Source: an uncultured Anaerobutyricum sp.
GTDB taxonomy: Bacteria > Bacillota > Clostridia > Lachnospirales > Lachnospiraceae
Assembly: GCA_934317185.1 (NCBI GenBank)
Contig: CAKREJ010000001.1
Span: 1-54,307 of the forward strand
Direction: 5' to 3'
Length of the DNA: 54,307 bases
Shown here: piece by piece, positions 16,428 through 25,399 of the stretch
Layout of the letters: every line of letters starts with the position of its first letter
Numbering within the stretch: the first letter of the stretch is position 1
Notes under the pieces: generated by a model
Databases searched by the model: none
What the model was told of the DNA's origin: nothing
What the model saw: only the letters and a program-made list of their open reading frames with translations
Program-made: the position numbers and the translations under genes

Positions 16428-17543
16428 ATGAAAGAGATAATAATTACAAAAAGAGAAGAAGGACAGAGATTTGACCGTTTTCTCGGAAAGTATCTTCCGG
16501 GAGCTTCCTCCGGTTTTTTGCATAAAATGTTGAGGAAGAAGAATATTAAATTAAATGGAAAGAAAGCGGAAGGAAAGGAAAAACTAAACGCAGGCGATCA
16601 GATTCAGATTTTCTTTGCAGATGAGACATTAGAAAAGTTTCAAAGTTCGCAGAAGGACAAAAGTAATTTTTATAATGCTTCTAAAAGCAAGGAAAAAGCG
16701 AATGTAGGACGAGAGCCGGAGCGAAGAAGACTGACAAAGGAAGAGCAGGAACTTCGGAGTCAGGTGCGTGTGCTGTATTCTTCTGAAGATATACTTATCT
16801 TTCATAAGCCTGCCGGAATGCTTTCACAAAGAGCAAAGGCAAGTGACGATTCTTTAAATGATTATCTGATGGATTATTGTATAAAGAACAGAATTATATC
16901 AAGGGAAGAGCTTGCAGGATTCCGCCCTTCTATCGCAAACCGCCTTGACAGAAATACAAGCGGGATTGTTCTTGCAGGAATTTCAATCAGAGGACTTCAG
17001 ATGCTGGCGGCGATGCTCAGGGAGCGTACGCTTGGCAAGTATTATCTTTGTCTGGTAGAAGGAAGGGTAAAAGAGGATGCATGTATTGCAGGTTATCTTA
17101 CAAAGGAAGAAAAGAATAATAAAGTATCCCTTCACAAAGAGAAAGTAGATGGAGCTTCCTATATTGAGACAGAATATAAGGTATTAAAGAGTACAGACAA
17201 AGCAAGTCTTTTAAAGATACGCCTGATTACCGGAAAGAGTCATCAGATCAGAGGGCATCTTGCATCGATAGGACATCCGGTATTTGGAGATTACAAATAC
17301 GGAGACAGAGAATTTAACAATCAGATCAAGTGGAAAGATGGTATTAATTATCAGCTTTTACACAGCTATGAGCTGGTTGTGCCAAAGGGGGAAGGAGAGC
17401 TTTCCGGATTGCATATTATCGATCCGGTACCAAAAGCATTTCATCAGGTTCAAAAGCGTTGGGATTTAGATTTTTCTACGCTTTCTTATGAAGAGCCCCT
17501 TCCTGTAGAGAAAAGGAAAAAAGGCAGAGAGGGACAGGAGTAA
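16428..17543 (+). CDS. Pseudouridine synthase, RluC/RluD family
   Basis: 371 residues: an S4-like N-terminal domain (about 12-75), a charged linker (about 75-110), then the RluA-family core with HKPAGMLSQ, the catalytic Asp in NRLDRNTSGIV and GKSHQIRGHLASIGHP. The family converts uridines in 23S rRNA. The ribosome site is weak. Its stop overlaps the recU start (TAATG), implying translational coupling. Confidence 0.9.
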   Translation: MKEIIITKREEGQRFDRFLGKYLPGASSGFLHKMLRKKNIKLNGKKAEGKEKLNAGDQIQIFFADETLEKFQSSQKDKSNFYNASKSKEKANVGREPERRRLTKEEQELRSQVRVLYSSEDILIFHKPAGMLSQRAKASDDSLNDYLMDYCIKNRIISREELAGFRPSIANRLDRNTSGIVLAGISIRGLQMLAAMLRERTLGKYYLCLVEGRVKEDACIAGYLTKEEKNNKVSLHKEKVDGASYIETEYKVLKSTDKASLLKIRLITGKSHQIRGHLASIGHPVFGDYKYGDREFNNQIKWKDGINYQLLHSYELVVPKGEGELSGLHIIDPVPKAFHQVQKRWDLDFSTLSYEEPLPVEKRKKGREGQE

Positions 17544-18085
17544 TGGCAACCTGGAATTCACGGGGACTTCGAGGATCTGTGCTGGAAGAATTGATTAATT
17601 ATGCGAATCAGAAGTATAATGATAAAGGATTGGCTCTCATTCAAAAGATTCCGACACCGATCACACCGGTTCGCTTTGATAAAGAGTCAAGACATATCAC
17701 TCTTGCTTACTTTGAAAAGAAAAGTACAGTAGATTACATTGGAGCGGTGCAGGGGATTCCTGTCTGCTTTGATGCGAAGGAATGTGCAGTAGATACATTT
17801 TCTTTACAGAATCTCCATCCACACCAGGTAGAATTTATGAAGAATTTTGAAAGACAGAATGGAATCAGTTTTTTGCTTATTTATTATACACACCGACAAA
17901 AGTGTTATTATTTAAGATTTTCAGAAATGATGAAGTACTGGGAACGGATGGAGCAGGGAGGTCCGAAGAATTTTAAGTATGAAGAGTTATCGCCAGGGTT
18001 CTTTGTTCCGGCTGCGGGAGGGATTGCACTACATTATCTTGTATCAATGCAGGAAGATTTAAAAGAAAGAAATCAGCGAAATTAA
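17543..18085 (+). CDS. recU: Holliday junction resolvase RecU
   Basis: 180 residues, close to the family norm (about 170-205). The type II-nuclease-like core is visible: N-terminal NSRGLRGSVLEELI, DYIGAVQGIPVCFDAKE with the Asp and Glu-x-Lys metal ligands, and HPHQVEFMKNFERQNGISFL. RecU cuts four-way junctions during recombination and chromosome segregation in Firmicutes. It is often next to a class A PBP gene; here it is instead coupled (TAATG overlap) to an RluC-type gene. Confidence 0.93.
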   Translation: MATWNSRGLRGSVLEELINYANQKYNDKGLALIQKIPTPITPVRFDKESRHITLAYFEKKSTVDYIGAVQGIPVCFDAKECAVDTFSLQNLHPHQVEFMKNFERQNGISFLLIYYTHRQKCYYLRFSEMMKYWERMEQGGPKNFKYEELSPGFFVPAAGGIALHYLVSMQEDLKERNQRN

Positions 18086-18109
18086 ATGACAATGATAAAG
18101 AACACCGGA

Positions 18110-18138
18110 TTGACGAACTTTCATTTTTCATATATAAT
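18110..18138 (+). promoter_or_regulatory. Sigma-A promoter for yicC-remA-gmk-rpoZ
   Basis: TTGACG (18110-18115), a 17-bp spacer and TATAAT (18133-18138). A leader of about 50 nt precedes the GTG start of the YicC gene. Confidence 0.87.
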
Positions 18139-18194
18139 AAGACTTTGTAAAATTTTAAGGATTATAATGTTTTCAGATATGAGGTGAGAGAAAA

Positions 18195-19073
18195 GTGATT
18201 AAGAGCATGACAGGATTCGGGCGTGGCGAGAGCGTGTCAGAGGACAGTAAAGTCACTGTGGAGATTAAGGCAGTCAACCACAGATATTGTGATCTGAATA
18301 TGAAGCTTCCGAGAAAGCTTAATTATTTAGAAGCAGATGTCCGAAGCTTTTTAAAGCAGTCTGTCCAGCGTGGCAAGATTGATGTTTTTATAAATTATGA
18401 AGATTTGTCTGCAAAGGATGTGAATGTCCGCCTGAATGAAGAATTGGGCAGAGAATATTATGCGGCACTGACAAAGCTTGGAGAGACACTTGGAATTTCC
18501 AGTGATGTGACAGCATTGCAGATTGGAAGATTTCCGGATGTACTTTCATTAGAAGATGTTCCGGTGAATCAGGAATTTATAAAAGAACAGATTATGAAGG
18601 CGTTAGAAGAAGCGACTGCTCACTTTTCTTTCAGCAGAGAAAAAGAAGGTGAGAATCTGAAGCATGATATCCTTGCAAAGCTTGAAGGAATGAAGGAGAA
18701 TGTTGCCTTTATCGAAGAAAGATATCCGGACATTGTAAGAGAGTATCGCAAGAAGCTTGAAGATAAGGTTACGGAGCTGTTAGGTGATTCTGGTATAGAT
18801 GAGAATCGTATTGCAGCAGAGGTTGTTATTTATTCAGATAAGATCTGTGTAGATGAAGAGACCGTTCGTTTGAAGAGTCATATTGACGGAATGAGGGACG
18901 AGCTCTTAAAGGGAGGCAACGTAGGACGTAAGCTTGATTTTATTGCACAGGAGATGAACAGAGAGGCGAATACCATTTTATCAAAGGCGAATGATATTCA
19001 GGTTTCCGATCATGCGATCGATTTGAAAACAGAGATTGAAAAAATCAGAGAACAGGTGCAAAATATAGAGTAG
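18195..19073 (+). CDS. YicC/YloC-family endoribonuclease
   Basis: 292 residues from a GTG start (18195) preceded by GAGGTGAG. It has the N-terminal YicC-like domain (MTGFGRGE at the start, then KAVNHRYCDLNMKLPR) and the C-terminal DUF1732 region (GRKLDFIAQEMNREANTILSKAND). Family members have been reported as endoribonucleases acting on small RNAs. It leads the conserved yicC-remA-gmk-rpoZ block known across Firmicutes. Confidence 0.93.
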   Translation: MIKSMTGFGRGESVSEDSKVTVEIKAVNHRYCDLNMKLPRKLNYLEADVRSFLKQSVQRGKIDVFINYEDLSAKDVNVRLNEELGREYYAALTKLGETLGISSDVTALQIGRFPDVLSLEDVPVNQEFIKEQIMKALEEATAHFSFSREKEGENLKHDILAKLEGMKENVAFIEERYPDIVREYRKKLEDKVTELLGDSGIDENRIAAEVVIYSDKICVDEETVRLKSHIDGMRDELLKGGNVGRKLDFIAQEMNREANTILSKANDIQVSDHAIDLKTEIEKIREQVQNIE

Positions 19074-19084
19074 ACGGAGAAAGA

Positions 19085-19354
19085 ATGGCAGATTTTATTA
19101 ATGTAGGTTTTGGAAATATGGTAAATGGAGATAAGATTATTTCCATGGTCAGTACGGATGCCGCACCAATTAAGCGAATGATACAGAATGCCAGAGACGA
19201 AGGGAAGGCCGTAGATGCTACCTGTGGACGGCGTACGAAGGCGGTGCTGGTTATGGAAAGCGGTCATCTTATTTTATCTGCCCTCACGACAGATACACTA
19301 TCTTCCAGATGCCATAGTAAGCGTAATGATGAGGATGAGGAAAATGAAAGATAA
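19085..19354 (+). CDS. remA: RemA-family DNA-binding regulator (DUF370)
   Basis: 89 residues with the hallmark start NVGFGNMVN and RMIQNARDEGKAVDATCGRRTKAVLVM block. In Bacillus RemA is a ring-forming DNA-binding protein that activates biofilm-matrix and osmoprotection genes. Its 3' end overlaps the guanylate kinase start by 11 nt. Confidence 0.92.
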   Translation: MADFINVGFGNMVNGDKIISMVSTDAAPIKRMIQNARDEGKAVDATCGRRTKAVLVMESGHLILSALTTDTLSSRCHSKRNDEDEENER

Positions 19355-19991
19355 GGGAACATTGGTTGTAATTTCCGGATTTTCCGGTGCAGGTAAAGGA
19401 ACAGTATCAAAGGCTCTCGTAGAGAAGTTTGGATACAGTCTTTCTGTTTCAGCAACAACCCGTCAGCCAAGAGAGGGAGAGCAGGACGGAAGAGAATACT
19501 ATTTTAAATCAGAAGATGACTTTTTACGTTTGATCGATTACAATGGCTTTATTGAGTACGCACAGTATGTAGAGCATTACTATGGAACTCCCCGTAAGTT
19601 TGTTGAAGACGAGCTTGCGGCAGGTCATGTTGTGATTTTGGAAATCGAAGTTCAGGGTGCTATGAAGATTAAAGAACAGTATCCGGATGCAATTCTTTTA
19701 TTTATTACAGCACCATCTATTGAAGTGCTTAAGAACCGCCTGATCGGGCGCGGAACAGAGACTGCCGAAGTTGTAGAGAAGAGAATGAAGAGAGCTGCCG
19801 AAGAAGCAGAGAGCATTGATCAGTATGAGTTCATTGTCAGCAACGAAGAAGGGAAGCTCGAGGATTGCATGAATACGATTCACTCTATTATTGAGAGTGA
19901 GTCCTGCCGTATCACAAAGAGACAGGAATTTGTAGAAGAGCTTAGAGAGGGTCTTAAGGAATATAAAGAGGACACTGAAAAGGATAAATAG
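19344..19991 (+). CDS. gmk: Guanylate kinase
   Basis: 215 residues from the ATG at 19344; a GATGAGG ribosome site lies inside the end of remA, and the ATG at 19335 is an alternative. The P-loop GFSGAGKGTV, the GMP-binding SATTRQPREGEQDGREYYF block and the lid RLIGRGTE are all present. It phosphorylates GMP to GDP. Coupled to remA and followed by rpoZ after 15 nt. Confidence 0.95.
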   Translation: MKDKGTLVVISGFSGAGKGTVSKALVEKFGYSLSVSATTRQPREGEQDGREYYFKSEDDFLRLIDYNGFIEYAQYVEHYYGTPRKFVEDELAAGHVVILEIEVQGAMKIKEQYPDAILLFITAPSIEVLKNRLIGRGTETAEVVEKRMKRAAEEAESIDQYEFIVSNEEGKLEDCMNTIHSIIESESCRITKRQEFVEELREGLKEYKEDTEKDK

Positions 19992-20006
19992 AAAGGAGAT
20001 TTATTT

Positions 20007-20327
20007 ATGTTACATCCATCTTATACAGAATTAATGGAAAAGATTAACAAAGAAGGCGAAGCAGGAGAAGAACCGGTTATTAACAGTCGTTATTCTATCG
20101 TTATCGCAACATCGAAAAGAGCAAGAGAGATTATTGCAGGGGATGAACCTTTAGTAGATGGAGTGAGAGGTGAAAAGCCATTATCTATCGCAGTTAAGGA
20201 ATTATATGATTCTAAGATTAAGATTCTTCCGGGAGACGAGGAAGTTCCTGAGGATGAAGAAGAACTTTCCAGAGAAGAATTTGAAGAATTAGGAGAAGTT
20301 GATCCGGCATTTACAAATGTGGAGTAA
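20007..20327 (+). CDS. rpoZ: RNA polymerase omega subunit
   Basis: 106 residues with the omega core LHPSYTELMEK, NSRYSIVIATSKRAREI and KPLSIAVKELY, and an acidic C-terminal extension (residues about 75-106). It helps RNA polymerase assembly. AAAGGAG ribosome site. Its stop is immediately followed by a terminator hairpin. Confidence 0.93.
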   Translation: MLHPSYTELMEKINKEGEAGEEPVINSRYSIVIATSKRAREIIAGDEPLVDGVRGEKPLSIAVKELYDSKIKILPGDEEVPEDEEELSREEFEELGEVDPAFTNVE

Positions 20328-20931
20328 GAAGGAGGCAGACACCAGTATCCGGGGTCTGCCTTTTTATGTAAGCCGGTCTGCCTTTTCGAAAGCAGATGAC
20401 AATGATAAAGCAACATATATCATAGCTGCCTTTTTGGTACTCAGTATGTTGTGTATAATCTTTCGATTTTCTGCTGCCGATGCCACGCATTCATCTGCGT
20501 TGAGTGAGGGCGTGTGTGTTCGTATTATTCGGGAGATAGCTGCTTTTTTCCCGGAAGTGTTTTCAAAGGAGCAGGTAACTAGATTTGCAGAGATAATAGA
20601 ATATCCGGTACGAAAATGTGCACATTTTTCAGAATATGCAGTTTTAAGTATTACAGTGAATCTATATTTATGGATCTGCTATCATATAGAACGATTTTTT
20701 GTGAAAGAAAAAGTTTCCATGTGGAACTTTTTGTGGAGAGCAGAAGCTTTTTGTGCCATATATGCCTGCAGTGATGAACTCCACCAGTATTTTGTGCCGG
20801 GAAGAAGCTGCAAGTTTTTTGATGTCTGTGTTGACAGCACCGGAGCATTTTTTGGAGCTTTGTTTTTTTGGACAGTTTTTTATATGAGGAAACGAAAAAG
20901 GCAGGAAATTAATAACAAGAGTGAAAGTTGA
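20317..20931 (+). CDS. VanZ-like membrane protein
   Basis: About 204 residues from the ATG at 20317. VanZ-family hallmarks are RFSAADATHSSALSEGV, a PVRKCAHFSEYAVLS block and CSDELHQYFVPGRSCKFFDV, with three to four membrane segments. The family is linked to glycopeptide tolerance in some hosts but its function is not settled. The start is uncertain: ATGs at 20299 and 20317 lie inside rpoZ with no ribosome site, and the first roughly 17 codons coincide with the rpoZ terminator hairpin. A start further in at a non-ATG codon is possible. Confidence 0.75.
   Translation: MWSKKEADTSIRGLPFYVSRSAFSKADDNDKATYIIAAFLVLSMLCIIFRFSAADATHSSALSEGVCVRIIREIAAFFPEVFSKEQVTRFAEIIEYPVRKCAHFSEYAVLSITVNLYLWICYHIERFFVKEKVSMWNFLWRAEAFCAIYACSDELHQYFVPGRSCKFFDVCVDSTGAFFGALFFWTVFYMRKRKRQEINNKSES
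20333..20365 (+). terminator. Terminator of rpoZ, inside the predicted VanZ N-terminus
   Basis: AGGCAGACACC pairs with GGGGTCTGCCT (one mismatch) across a 7-nt loop, followed by TTTTT. If active it would limit transcription into the VanZ-like gene. Confidence 0.75.
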
Positions 20932-20956
20932 CGCTTTTTTATAAAAAAGCTACAAT
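20928..20956 (+). promoter_or_regulatory. Sigma-A promoter for murE
   Basis: TTGACG (20928-20933), a 17-bp spacer and TACAAT (20951-20956). The spacer is itself a palindrome (CTTTTTT ATA AAAAAAG). The -35 box overlaps the VanZ stop codon. The leader to murE is about 120 nt and holds nothing that I recognise. Confidence 0.8.
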
Positions 20957-21081
20957 AAAAAGCATGATAAATATTCAGAACTGGGATGAATCGCAGCTTT
21001 GAGTGAAGTTGATATTGGTTATTATAGAGGATAAACACAATCTGGCAGACGATAGTTCTGTATTTGAAGGGAGGATTTGGA

Positions 21082-22542
21082 ATGAAATGTAGTCAGTTAT
21101 TAGAACATTTAGAGTATACTTGTTTACAGGGAAGTACGGATGTTAAAGTCAGTGCCGTAGTGAATGATTCCAGAAAAATTGAAGAGGGATGTCTTTTCTT
21201 ATGTATTAAAGGAGCATCTTTTGATGGACATAAGTTTGCAGCAGAGGCAGCAAAAAAGGGGGCAGCCGTTTTAGTTGTAGAAGATGAAGTGGAAGTACCG
21301 GAGAATGTGACAGTGATTAAGGTAGAGAATACCCGTTATGCAATGGCACTCATTTCTGCGGCATGGTTTGGATATCCGGCAAAAGAGCTGACAACGATTG
21401 CGGTTACCGGAACAAAGGGAAAAACAACGACAACCTATATGGTGAAGTCTCTCTTAGAGGAAGCAGGACATAAGGTTGGTGTAATCGGAACAATAGAAGT
21501 TGTGATTGGTCAGGAACATATTCCGGTAAATAATACAACACCGGAATCTTATGACATTCACAGCTATTTCAGAAGAATGGCAGAGGAAGACTGTGATGTC
21601 GTTGTCATGGAAGCTTCTTCTCAGGGCTTTAAGCTGGACAGAACAGCAGGAATCCTATTTGATTATGGATTGTTTACAAACCTTTCACCAGATCATATCG
21701 GACCGAATGAACATAAAGATTTTGCGGAGTATCTTTCCTGCAAGGCACAGCTATTTCAACAGTGTCGTTACGGTTATGCCAATATAGATGATGAGCATTT
21801 TGCAGAGATTACAAAGAATGCAAGCTGTCCGATCGAAACCTTCGGTCTTAATAAAGAGGCAGATTTAGCAGCATATGATGTGGAACTTACAAGAGACAGG
21901 GACTTCCTCGGTGTAGACTTTGGGTTACAGGGAAGCTATGAAGGCAAAATTTCCTGTGGTGTACCGGGAACTTTTAATGTGCATAATGCGTTAGGTGCCA
22001 TCTGTATCGCAGGACATATGGGGGTTAGTGTAGAACAGATGAACAAGGCACTCCGACATTTCAGCGTAAAGGGAAGAGTGCAGATTGTTCCGACAGGATA
22101 CGATTACACGCTTATTATTGATTATGCACATAACGCAGTGGCTTTGGAAAGTATTTTAAATACATTAAGAGCTTATAACCCACCAAGACTGATCAGTCTG
22201 TTTGGATGTGGAGGCAATCGTTCTAAGCTTCGTCGTTATGAGATGGGTGAAGTTTCCGGCAAGCTTGCGGACTTCACGATCATCACATCGGACAATCCAA
22301 GATTTGAAGAGCCACAGGCAATCATTGATGACATTTTAATCGGAATGAAAAAGACAGACGGAAAGTATATATCTATTATTGACCGTCGTGAGGCAATCTC
22401 CTATGCCATGCATCATGCACAGCCTGGAGATATTGTAGTTCTCGCCGGAAAGGGACATGAAACATATCAGGAGATTGAAGGAAAGAAGTATCATATGAGC
22501 GAAGAAGAAATCGTTCAGGATGTTCTTGATGGTAAATATTAA
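21082..22542 (+). CDS. murE: UDP-MurNAc-tripeptide synthetase (meso-diaminopimelate-adding)
   Basis: 486 residues from the ATG at 21082, behind GGGAGG. The three Mur-ligase domains are present: an N-terminal UDP-binding domain, an ATP-binding site with GTKGKTTTTYMV, and a C-terminal domain with SDNPRFEEP. The DNPR motif is the known marker for meso-diaminopimelate specificity over lysine. The enzyme acts in the cytosol in peptidoglycan precursor synthesis. It lies away from the main mur/fts cluster (38686-49789), next to priA after 15 nt. Confidence 0.95.
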   Translation: MKCSQLLEHLEYTCLQGSTDVKVSAVVNDSRKIEEGCLFLCIKGASFDGHKFAAEAAKKGAAVLVVEDEVEVPENVTVIKVENTRYAMALISAAWFGYPAKELTTIAVTGTKGKTTTTYMVKSLLEEAGHKVGVIGTIEVVIGQEHIPVNNTTPESYDIHSYFRRMAEEDCDVVVMEASSQGFKLDRTAGILFDYGLFTNLSPDHIGPNEHKDFAEYLSCKAQLFQQCRYGYANIDDEHFAEITKNASCPIETFGLNKEADLAAYDVELTRDRDFLGVDFGLQGSYEGKISCGVPGTFNVHNALGAICIAGHMGVSVEQMNKALRHFSVKGRVQIVPTGYDYTLIIDYAHNAVALESILNTLRAYNPPRLISLFGCGGNRSKLRRYEMGEVSGKLADFTIITSDNPRFEEPQAIIDDILIGMKKTDGKYISIIDRREAISYAMHHAQPGDIVVLAGKGHETYQEIEGKKYHMSEEEIVQDVLDGKY

Positions 22543-22557
22543 AGCAAAGGAAACAGT

Positions 22558-24810
22558 ATGGGAGACAGTAATATAAGATATGCTGACGTAATCATAGATA
22601 TTTCCCATGAGGCACTCGATAAAGTATTTCAGTACAGAGTGCCTCTTTCCTTATGGAAAGAAGTACATCCCGGCAGTCGGGTATTTGTTCCTTTTGGAAG
22701 AGGAAACAGAGAAATAGAAGGCTATGTTGTTGCTATTCGTACAGAGGCAGATTACGAAGAAAGTAAAATAAAAGAAATTCTTCGTATAAATACAGAAGGT
22801 GTTTCTGTAGAATCTGAATTAATAGAGGTTGCCGCTTTTTTAAAAGAGCAGTATGGCTCCACAATGATTCAGGCTCTTCGTACCGTATTGCCGGTTAAAA
22901 CAAAGCTAAAGCCAAAGGAAGAAGTGTCTATTATACTTTCTATGGATGAAAAAGAAGCCAGACAGCTTCTTATGGAATGGGAAAGAAAGCATTTTGTGGC
23001 AAGAGCAAGATTTTTGTCTCTTCTTATAAATCGGGGAAGGATTAGCAAAGAGGAGGCAGTAAAAGGGTGTAATTTTCCGCTAAAGGAGATAAGAAGGCTG
23101 TCAGAACAGGGAATTATAAAACTGGAATCAAGAATCAAGTATCGAAATCCGTTTCCTGAATTTACGAAGAGAAGTGCCGGCTGGAAGCTTAATGAAGAAC
23201 AAAGAATGATCGCAGAAGATTTTCAGGCAGAGTATGGCAGTGGGAAAAGAGGAACATATCTGCTTTATGGTGTGACAGGAAGTGGGAAAACAGAGGTTTA
23301 TCTTGCTTTGATCGAACAGATGCTTGCAAAGCAGAAGCAGGTTATTGTTCTGATCCCGGAAATATCGCTTACTTATCAGACAGTAAGACGCTTTTATGAG
23401 AGATTTGGAGAGCGTATTGCAGTTATTAATTCAAGAATGTCAAAGGGAGAGAAGTCAGATGCCTGTGAACGAATTCGGGCAGGGGAGGCAGATGTAATTA
23501 TAGGAGCACGTTCTGCACTATTTGCACCAACAGAGAGGCTTGGACTTATTATTATTGATGAGGAGCATGACGGGGCATATAAAAGCGATACTTCTCCGAA
23601 ATACCATGCCAGGGAGACAGCAATTTACCGGGCAGGGCTTTGCGGTGCAAGCGTTGTGTTAGGTTCGGCCACTCCGTCTGTAGAAGCTTATGCACAGGCA
23701 TTAAGCGGGAAATATAAACTGTGGACATTAAAAAAAAGAGCCGGCAATGCCATGCTTCCAAAGACACAGATTATTGATTTGCGAGAAGAATTAAAAAAGG
23801 GAAATCGTTCTATTTTCAGTGAAGAACTATATAAGAAGATTAAGGAACGTCTGGCTAAAAAAGAGCAGATTATGTTGTTTTTGAATCGGCGTGGATTTGC
23901 AGGTTTTGTGTCCTGCCGTGCCTGTGGACAGGTTATAAAGTGTCCGCATTGTGATGTGACACTCACCTATCACCGGAATGGAAAGCTACGTTGTCATTAC
24001 TGTGGTTATGAAGAAACCTTTGTAAAGCAGTGTCCGGTTTGTAAAAGCCCTCATGTAGCAGCCTTTGGTCTTGGAACAGAGAAAGTAGAGGCGGCACTTC
24101 ATGCAGAATTTCCGGAGGCGAGAGTCCTTCGTATGGATATGGATACGACGAGGCGAAAGCATGCACATGAAGAAATGCTGGCTGCATTTTCAAAGGGGGA
24201 AGCAGATATTCTTCTGGGAACCCAGATGATCGTAAAGGGACATGATTACGCCAATGTAACACTTGTAGGAATTCTTGCGGCAGATTTATCGCTTCATGAA
24301 CAGGATTTTAGAAGTGGAGAAAAGACATTTCAGCTTCTTTGTCAGGCAGCAGGTCGGGCAGGAAGAGGAGATAAACCGGGCGATGTTATCATTCAGACTT
24401 ATTCGCCGGAACACTATGCGATTACGACAGCGGCAGAGCATTCCTATGAGAAATTTTTTAAAGAAGAATACACTTATCGAAAATTGATGGCATATCCGCC
24501 ATGTGCACATATGCTTGTGATACTTGTACAATCCGGGAATGAATCGCAATCTGTAATTGCGAAGCTCCGTATTGAAAAGATGATTGAACAAAGTCAGCAA
24601 AAGGAAGCAGTTCCGGTACAGATTTTGAGTCCGGGGCAGGCGAGCCTGTCTAAGCTTAAAGATATATACAGACAGGTACTTTATTTAAAACATAAAGATA
24701 AAGAAGTGCTGCTTGATCTGAAAAGAAGGTTGGAGCCGGTATTAGAGAAGCATCCAATGTTTGCGGGAATATCCATTCAGTTTGATTTTGATCCGCTTTC
24801 TCATTATTAA
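22558..24810 (+). CDS. priA: Primosomal helicase PriA (replication restart)
   Basis: 750 residues. In order: an N-terminal 3'-DNA-binding domain, the helicase core with Walker A GVTGSGKTEVY and DEEHDGAYK, and the zinc-binding insert with paired cysteines (CRACG, CPHC, CHYC, CPVC), then the C-terminal helicase lobe (GTQMIVKGHDY, QAAGRAGRG). PriA reloads the replisome at stalled forks. It is at the head of the conserved priA-def-fmt-rsmB order. Confidence 0.96.
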   Translation: MGDSNIRYADVIIDISHEALDKVFQYRVPLSLWKEVHPGSRVFVPFGRGNREIEGYVVAIRTEADYEESKIKEILRINTEGVSVESELIEVAAFLKEQYGSTMIQALRTVLPVKTKLKPKEEVSIILSMDEKEARQLLMEWERKHFVARARFLSLLINRGRISKEEAVKGCNFPLKEIRRLSEQGIIKLESRIKYRNPFPEFTKRSAGWKLNEEQRMIAEDFQAEYGSGKRGTYLLYGVTGSGKTEVYLALIEQMLAKQKQVIVLIPEISLTYQTVRRFYERFGERIAVINSRMSKGEKSDACERIRAGEADVIIGARSALFAPTERLGLIIIDEEHDGAYKSDTSPKYHARETAIYRAGLCGASVVLGSATPSVEAYAQALSGKYKLWTLKKRAGNAMLPKTQIIDLREELKKGNRSIFSEELYKKIKERLAKKEQIMLFLNRRGFAGFVSCRACGQVIKCPHCDVTLTYHRNGKLRCHYCGYEETFVKQCPVCKSPHVAAFGLGTEKVEAALHAEFPEARVLRMDMDTTRRKHAHEEMLAAFSKGEADILLGTQMIVKGHDYANVTLVGILAADLSLHEQDFRSGEKTFQLLCQAAGRAGRGDKPGDVIIQTYSPEHYAITTAAEHSYEKFFKEEYTYRKLMAYPPCAHMLVILVQSGNESQSVIAKLRIEKMIEQSQQKEAVPVQILSPGQASLSKLKDIYRQVLYLKHKDKEVLLDLKRRLEPVLEKHPMFAGISIQFDFDPLSHY

Positions 24811-24815
24811 GTATC

Positions 24816-24844
24816 TTTACGGCAGACGTTTACAATGTTATAAT
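24816..24844 (+). promoter_or_regulatory. Sigma-A promoter for the def-fmt operon
   Basis: TTTACG (24816-24821), a 17-bp spacer and TATAAT (24839-24844), just after the priA stop. Confidence 0.75.
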
Positions 24845-24922
24845 TAAATTTACAGCTTTTATAAGCTTTCTGATAAGAGATAAAATACAAATACAACAAG
24901 GAATATACCAGGAGGAAAAGAA

Positions 24923-25399
24923 ATGGCAATTCGTAAAATTCGCTATATTGGCGATCCATGTTTAAATAAAGTTTGTAAACCGGTACAGAAGATTACCGCA
25001 TCTATTGAGACACTGATCGAGGATATGTTCGATACAATGTATGAGGCAAGAGGTGTTGGTCTTGCAGCACCGCAGGTTGGAATCTTAAGAAGAATCTGTG
25101 TTATTGATGTTATGGATGGAGATCCGATTATTCTTATCAATCCGGAAATTATCGAAACATCCGGAGAACAGACAGATGACGAAGGATGTTTAAGTATTCC
25201 GGGTAAAGTGGCAAGTGTAACAAGAGCGGATTATGTAAAGGTGAAGTCTCTTGATATGGATCTAAATCCAGTTATCATCGAGGGAGAAGGACTCCGTGCA
25301 AGAGCATTACAGCATGAAATAGATCATCTGGATGGAGTTCTTTACGGAGACAGAGCGAATGAACCATATCATGATCTGGAGGAAGAAGAATGCGAGTAG
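24923..25399 (+). CDS. def: Peptide deformylase
   Basis: 158 residues with all three family motifs: GVGLAAPQVG, EGCLSIPG (metal-binding Cys) and QHEIDHLDG (two metal-binding His and the catalytic Glu). It removes the formyl group from nascent proteins. AGGAGG ribosome site. It overlaps fmt by 10 nt, pairing the enzymes that remove and add the formyl group. Confidence 0.97.
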   Translation: MAIRKIRYIGDPCLNKVCKPVQKITASIETLIEDMFDTMYEARGVGLAAPQVGILRRICVIDVMDGDPIILINPEIIETSGEQTDDEGCLSIPGKVASVTRADYVKVKSLDMDLNPVIIEGEGLRARALQHEIDHLDGVLYGDRANEPYHDLEEEECE

